Assembly: GCA_020201365.1 (NCBI GenBank)
Contig: JAIVGV010000335.1
Span: 1-8,905, forward strand
DNA: 8,905 nucleotides
Direction of reading: 5' to 3'
Source of the DNA: Acidobacteriota bacterium
GTDB taxonomy: Bacteria > Acidobacteriota > Blastocatellia > Pyrinomonadales > Pyrinomonadaceae
A program made the position numbers and the translations under genes. The notes beneath the pieces were generated by a model. It was given only the letters and a program-made list of their open reading frames with translations. It was not told where the DNA came from and did not search any database. This document shows positions 5,418-8,905 of this stretch, piece by piece; position 1 is the first letter of the stretch; the number at the start of each line of letters is the position of its first letter.

Positions 5418-5615
5418 ATGAAGGACGTTTTGAGGATTGTCGGGATCGTCTTCCTGGCGGTGTTCGTACTGGTCGTCGTGATGCCGCTCGCGCTGGCTGT
5501 CGTCGGCGTCGCCATCAGCGGCGTCATCACGCTCGCGGTGCTGCTCATCAAGCTCGCCGTCGTGCTCGCCGTCGGCTACCTGATCCTCGTCGGCATCCGC
5601 GCCGTGATGCGTTAA
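5418..5615 (+). CDS. Small hydrophobic membrane protein, unknown function
   Basis: This 65-residue protein is almost entirely hydrophobic, with two likely transmembrane helices at about residues 6-32 and 35-60 joined by a very short turn, and basic residues at both ends (MKDVLR and RAVMR). Both ends are therefore probably cytoplasmic. GAGG at 5406-5409, within a purine-rich run, lies 8 nt before ATG 5418 and supports the start. The zinc-ribbon membrane protein gene follows on the same strand after 53 nt with its own ribosome-binding site, so the two may share a transcript. I do not recognise a family. Valine, alanine and leucine dominate, so homology searches may give weak hits only. Confidence 0.7.
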   Translation: MKDVLRIVGIVFLAVFVLVVVMPLALAVVGVAISGVITLAVLLIKLAVVLAVGYLILVGIRAVMR

Positions 5616-5668
5616 AACGGAGCGCGGATGTTGCCGCGCGCATCAAACTCGAAAGTCCGGGAGAGCCG

Positions 5669-6169
5669 ATGTACTGTCAGACCTGCGGCGCGGAAATCCA
5701 GCCGGGACTCAACTACTGCAACCGCTGCGGCGCGCTCGTTAACAGCCCCGCGACCAAAGAAGCGCTCGTGCCCGTTGACATCACAAGCCCTGTGCGCTGG
5801 GTCAGCGTAACGGTGGGTCTCAGCTTCCTCATCGGAATCACGATCATCTTCATGGCACTCGACGATTTCGCCTCGCGCGGCTTGAACAAAGACGCGATGG
5901 TCTTCATCGCCCTCTTTGGCATGACGACGCTCTTCGGGATCGAAATCTCGCTCATCCGCGTGCTCTCACGTCTGCTCGGCGTCGGGCGCGAGGGCGTCGC
6001 GCACAGGCTCGTAAAAAAGGGGAAGGCGAATGAGTTGAGCGCGCCCGCCCAGCCGCCACGCTTCATCCAGCCCAACGCGACCTCCTACGTCGAGCCGCCG
6101 TCGAGCGTCACAGATCACACCACGCGCACCTTCAGCTCCGCCTACCGCGAGCCGCGTCAGAAGGGTTGA
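5669..6169 (+). CDS. Zinc-ribbon domain membrane protein, unknown function
   Basis: This 166-residue protein begins with a zinc-ribbon of the short rubredoxin-like type, with Cys3-x2-Cys6 and Cys17-x2-Cys20, each pair followed by glycine (CQTCG and CNRCG). Two hydrophobic segments at about residues 43-63 and 76-98 should span the membrane, leaving the zinc-ribbon and the polar C-terminal tail on the same side, probably cytoplasmic. The tail from about 120 is rich in proline, serine and threonine and looks disordered. GGGAG at about 5659-5663 lies 5 nt before ATG 5669. Many bacteria carry such N-terminal zinc-ribbon, membrane-anchored proteins, and the ribbon may bind a partner protein or nucleic acid. 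No specific function can be given. A strong hairpin follows the stop codon. Confidence 0.82.
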   Translation: MYCQTCGAEIQPGLNYCNRCGALVNSPATKEALVPVDITSPVRWVSVTVGLSFLIGITIIFMALDDFASRGLNKDAMVFIALFGMTTLFGIEISLIRVLSRLLGVGREGVAHRLVKKGKANELSAPAQPPRFIQPNATSYVEPPSSVTDHTTRTFSSAYREPRQKG

Positions 6170-6193
6170 CAGATCAGGGCGACGCTGCGAGCC

Positions 6194-6223
6194 GCCGCGC
6201 GGACTCCGTGGAGTCCGCGCGGC
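6194..6223 (+). terminator. Strong perfect hairpin after the zinc-ribbon gene
   Basis: GCCGCGCGGACTCC at 6194-6207 is the exact reverse complement of GGAGTCCGCGCGGC at 6210-6223, with only GT between them. The stem is very stable and starts 24 nt after the stop codon. No run of Ts follows, so it may be a terminator that does not need a T-tract or a 3'-end stabiliser. Confidence 0.55.
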
Positions 6224-6462
6224 GTTCGTCTGCCTGCCTATCGCGCCGTCCGAGCGCTCATTCTCGTCTCGCAGCCGTCAGTTCCCCCGCGCGCAATCTC
6301 TTCGCAAGGAAATCGTAACCGAATCATCTATTGACCGTGCTATCTGAGGGGCGCTTCTCAAGTTTCCCTCAAGCCCCCCGCGGTATTCTCGCCGCATCGT
6401 TTCAACAGCGACGCGAGCCGGTTCGCCGGAAATCTCCAGCCCAGTTCGTTCAGGGGGACTAT
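6224..6462 (+). promoter_or_regulatory. Upstream region of the secreted-protein gene, no gene seen
   Basis: With the hairpin just before it, this makes a 293-nt gap with no credible gene. TTGACC at 6331-6336 resembles a -35 but lacks a -10 at proper spacing. TG-C-TATCTG at 6338-6346 could be a weak extended -10. AGGGGG at 6452-6457, 5 nt before ATG 6463, is a strong Shine-Dalgarno sequence. If transcription starts near 6353, the leader would be about 110 nt. I saw no riboswitch or tRNA. Confidence 0.3.
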
Positions 6463-8905
6463 ATGACGCGCATCAATCTCATCATCTTCAAATCCGTCAG
6501 CCGCGCCCGACTGCGGCTCGCCGCCGCGCTCCTTTGCGCGGCTGCGTTCCTCGTCCCCGTCTTCATCGTCCACGCCGCCAGCCCGTCTTCGGGCACGATC
6601 AACCCGACCACCGCCTCGCAGGTGAGCTGGACGGGCACGGCGACCGGCTCGAACGGGGCGCTCGTGCAGGAGACCGACTGCCAGGAGGGCGTGACGTGCG
6701 ACACCTACACGCTCAACGTCTCCGGCACCCCTTCGGACTGGACGAACAAGATCGTCCACGTCGAGATCAGTTGGACGGTTCCGGCGAACGACTACGATCT
6801 CTACGTCCACAAGGGCTCGAACGGCGGGGAGGTCGCCTGCTCTCTAGCCGACACGGGCGAGCCGGAGGCTTGCGACTTCCGACCGAGCAGCACGGGGACG
6901 GGCACCTACACCGTGCACGTCGTTTACTCGACCGTCCCGCCAGCCTCCGCGGCTCTGGATCAGTATCGCGGCACGGTCAAGGTCAACGCCGCGCCGCCGC
7001 CGCCGCCCACGCCGCCGCCCGCGCCGGTCGGCACCGGCGCCGCGCCGCGCTTCCAGAACGTCACGCCGCAGCCGAGCATCCTCGCGCGCTCGTCCGATAA
7101 CGGTCTGGACGCGGGCGAGCCCTCCATCGGCGTCGACTGGAAGACGAACGTCGCGATGTACATCTCCGATCTGACGACCTTCCGCGTGCTCTTCGACGAC
7201 TCCTGCCCGACGACGGCGAACGCGACGTGGCTCGTCAAGAACGCGCCGAACAACGCCACGTCGCTCGATCCGATCCTCTACGTGGATCACGGCTACGACA
7301 ACGTGAACCCGCAGACGGGGCGCACCTTCTCCTCGCAACTCTCCGGCACGACGAGCCTGATGTCGTTCTCGGACGACGACGGCGAGACGTGGGTGCCGAG
7401 TCAGGGCGGCAGTCTCATGTCCGGCATCGACCACCAGACGGTCGGCGGCGGCCCCTTCCACTCGCCCCTGCCCGCCGGGGCGACCTACCCGAACGCGATC
7501 TACTACTGCTCGCAGGACGTGGGCGCGGCGAACTGCGCGCTCTCGGTTGACGGCGGCGCGACGTTCGGACCCGCCGTCCCGATCTACACCGCGACCGACT
7601 GCACGGGTCTGCACGGTCACATCAAGGTCGCGCCCGACGGCACGGCTTACGTCCCGAACCGCGGCTGCGGCGGCAGCATCCCGTTTCACGACGACGGGCA
7701 GCAGGCGGTCGTCGTCTCCGAAGACAACGGCGCGACGTGGAGCGTGCGCGCCGTCCCGAACAGTCAGGCGGCGGCGGGCGATCCGGCGGTCGCCGTCGGC
7801 AAGAATGGTAGGCTCTACTTCGCCTACGCCAACGCCGACACGCACCCGGCGGTCGCCGTCTCCGACGACCGCGGGCTGTCTTGGCACGACGTCAAGGACG
7901 TCGGCGCGCAGGTCGGCATCCAGAACGTCAACTTCCCGGCGGTGGTCGCGGGCGACAACAACCGCGCCGCCTTCGCCTTCCTCGGCTCTACCACGGCGGG
8001 CGACGGCAGCGCGCGCGACTTCCCCGGCTCGTGGCACATCTACGTCTCCGCGACCTACGACGGCGGCGTCTCCTGGCAGACGGTTGACGCGACGCCGAAC
8101 GATCCCGTCCAGCGCTTCGGCAGTTGGCGCGGCGGCGGCTCGCCCGTCCACCGCAACCTGCTCGACTTCATCGGCATTGACGTTGACAAGCAGGGGCGCG
8201 TCCTCGTCGCCTACGCCGACGGCTGCGCGGGCGCGGCGTGCGTCCAGGCGCCGGCGAACGCCACCGGCAACGCCTACTCCGAGGTCGCGACCATCGCGCG
8301 CCAGACCGGCGGTCGCCGCCTCTTCTCGCAGTTCGATCCCGCTACAAACACGACCGTCCCCGGCGCGCCCTATCTCGTCGTCGGGCGCGACGGCGGCGTC
8401 GCGCACCTGTCTTGGTCGCAGTCCGACGACGGCGGCGCAAGCATCACGGGCTACAAAGTCTTCCGCACGCCGCAGGGCGGATCGGAACAGCTCATCGCCG
8501 CCCTCGGCGCGGCCAACAAGTACGACGACACCGGCGCGACCGCGAACACGACCTACACCTACCGCGTCGTCGCGACGAACTCGGCGGGCGACTCGTGCGG
8601 CAGCAACGCCGTCACCGCGAAGCCGCAGGGCGACTCTTGCACGGGTCTCGTCGAAGTGATCGACCCGGCGGGCGATCAGAAGAGCGCGCCCGCCAACGCA
8701 GACCTCGACATCCAGAGCATCGCCGTCTCGGACGAGGTGACCGGCGGCGTCGAGAAGATCACCTTCAAGCTGAAGGTCGCCGACCTGAGCACGCTCGTGC
8801 CGAACCGGCAGTGGCGCGTGCTGTGGAACTACCCGCAGCCGCCCGCGCCCGCGCCGTCCGCGACGCCCGCGCCCTTCACGGGTCAGTACTACGTCGGCAT
8901 GGACA
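6463..8905 (+). CDS. Secreted multidomain Asp-box beta-propeller protein with Fn3 domain, 3' end cut by window edge
   Basis: The frame is open from ATG 6463 to the right edge, giving 814 visible residues. A signal peptide covers about residues 1-39, with a basic start, a hydrophobic core and cleavage near VHAA. Residues 40-175 look like a bacterial pre-peptidase C-terminal (PPC) type domain (WTVPANDYDLYV, GTGTYTVHV). A proline-rich linker from 178 leads to a beta-propeller region at about 200-625 with five Asp-box-like motifs: SDDDGETW (303), SVDGGATF (361), SEDNGATW (419), SDDRGLSW (467) and TYDGGVSW (531). A fibronectin type III domain spans about 633-722. A further beta-rich domain begins at about 728 (DPAGDQ, DLDIQSIAVSDE) and is incomplete. 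Asp-boxes are found in sialidases and in many non-enzymatic propellers. I see no FRIP-type arginine motif before the first Asp-box, so sialidase activity is not supported. An extracellular glycan- or protein-binding role is possible. The start is supported by AGGGGG 5 nt upstream. Confidence 0.9.
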   Translation, partial: MTRINLIIFKSVSRARLRLAAALLCAAAFLVPVFIVHAASPSSGTINPTTASQVSWTGTATGSNGALVQETDCQEGVTCDTYTLNVSGTPSDWTNKIVHVEISWTVPANDYDLYVHKGSNGGEVACSLADTGEPEACDFRPSSTGTGTYTVHVVYSTVPPASAALDQYRGTVKVNAAPPPPPTPPPAPVGTGAAPRFQNVTPQPSILARSSDNGLDAGEPSIGVDWKTNVAMYISDLTTFRVLFDDSCPTTANATWLVKNAPNNATSLDPILYVDHGYDNVNPQTGRTFSSQLSGTTSLMSFSDDDGETWVPSQGGSLMSGIDHQTVGGGPFHSPLPAGATYPNAIYYCSQDVGAANCALSVDGGATFGPAVPIYTATDCTGLHGHIKVAPDGTAYVPNRGCGGSIPFHDDGQQAVVVSEDNGATWSVRAVPNSQAAAGDPAVAVGKNGRLYFAYANADTHPAVAVSDDRGLSWHDVKDVGAQVGIQNVNFPAVVAGDNNRAAFAFLGSTTAGDGSARDFPGSWHIYVSATYDGGVSWQTVDATPNDPVQRFGSWRGGGSPVHRNLLDFIGIDVDKQGRVLVAYADGCAGAACVQAPANATGNAYSEVATIARQTGGRRLFSQFDPATNTTVPGAPYLVVGRDGGVAHLSWSQSDDGGASITGYKVFRTPQGGSEQLIAALGAANKYDDTGATANTTYTYRVVATNSAGDSCGSNAVTAKPQGDSCTGLVEVIDPAGDQKSAPANADLDIQSIAVSDEVTGGVEKITFKLKVADLSTLVPNRQWRVLWNYPQPPAPAPSATPAPFTGQYYVGMD

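Noticed and set aside
6844..8406. A 520-codon open frame on the minus strand
   Set aside because: It lies opposite the secreted-protein gene. Its product is a run of Arg, Ala, Val, Asp and Gly without domains, the usual shadow of GC-rich codons. The plus-strand frame has a signal peptide and recognisable domains.

Overview
The window is GC-rich bacterial DNA, roughly two-thirds G+C by eye, with densely packed housekeeping-type genes. No ribosomal RNA or other phylogenetic marker is present. The mix of GC content, palindromic repeats with GCCCC/GGGGC arms, degenerate 7-nt tandem repeats between genes and a large secreted Asp-box protein makes an uncultured Acidobacteriota (Blastocatellia-like) my best guess. 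That is inference, not proof.

Layout. Positions 1-2520 hold four plus-strand genes: the 3' end of a ComF-type phosphoribosyltransferase, a prolyl aminopeptidase (pip), an HNH endonuclease and a TatA translocase subunit. Positions 2521-2742 are a convergent intergenic region filled with nested palindromic (REP-like) elements that also look like a bidirectional terminator. Positions 2743-5202 hold three minus-strand genes, transcribed rarA, then a small two-helix membrane protein, then a class I methyltransferase. The small gene is about 49% G+C and stands out from its neighbours. Positions 5418-6169 hold two plus-strand genes: a tiny hydrophobic protein and a zinc-ribbon membrane protein, followed by a strong hairpin. 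From 6463 to the right edge runs one open reading frame for a secreted protein with an N-terminal PPC-like domain, an Asp-box beta-propeller, a fibronectin type III domain and a cut-off C-terminal domain.

The genes do not form one pathway. DNA-related functions (RarA, HNH, ComF family) sit beside peptide turnover, protein export and envelope genes.

The most unusual signal is non-coding. Degenerate heptamer arrays with different unit sequences occur at three gene boundaries: upstream of pip, between pip and the HNH gene, and across the rarA stop codon. In the pip-HNH gap a 7-nt register can be followed for 133 nt, and part of the array is arranged as inverted arms. Both plus-strand genes behind an array lack a Shine-Dalgarno sequence, while tatA and the plus-strand genes at 5418, 5669 and 6463 have one. 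I found no CRISPR array, tRNA, rRNA, integrase or transposase, and no complete novel defence or biosynthetic system.
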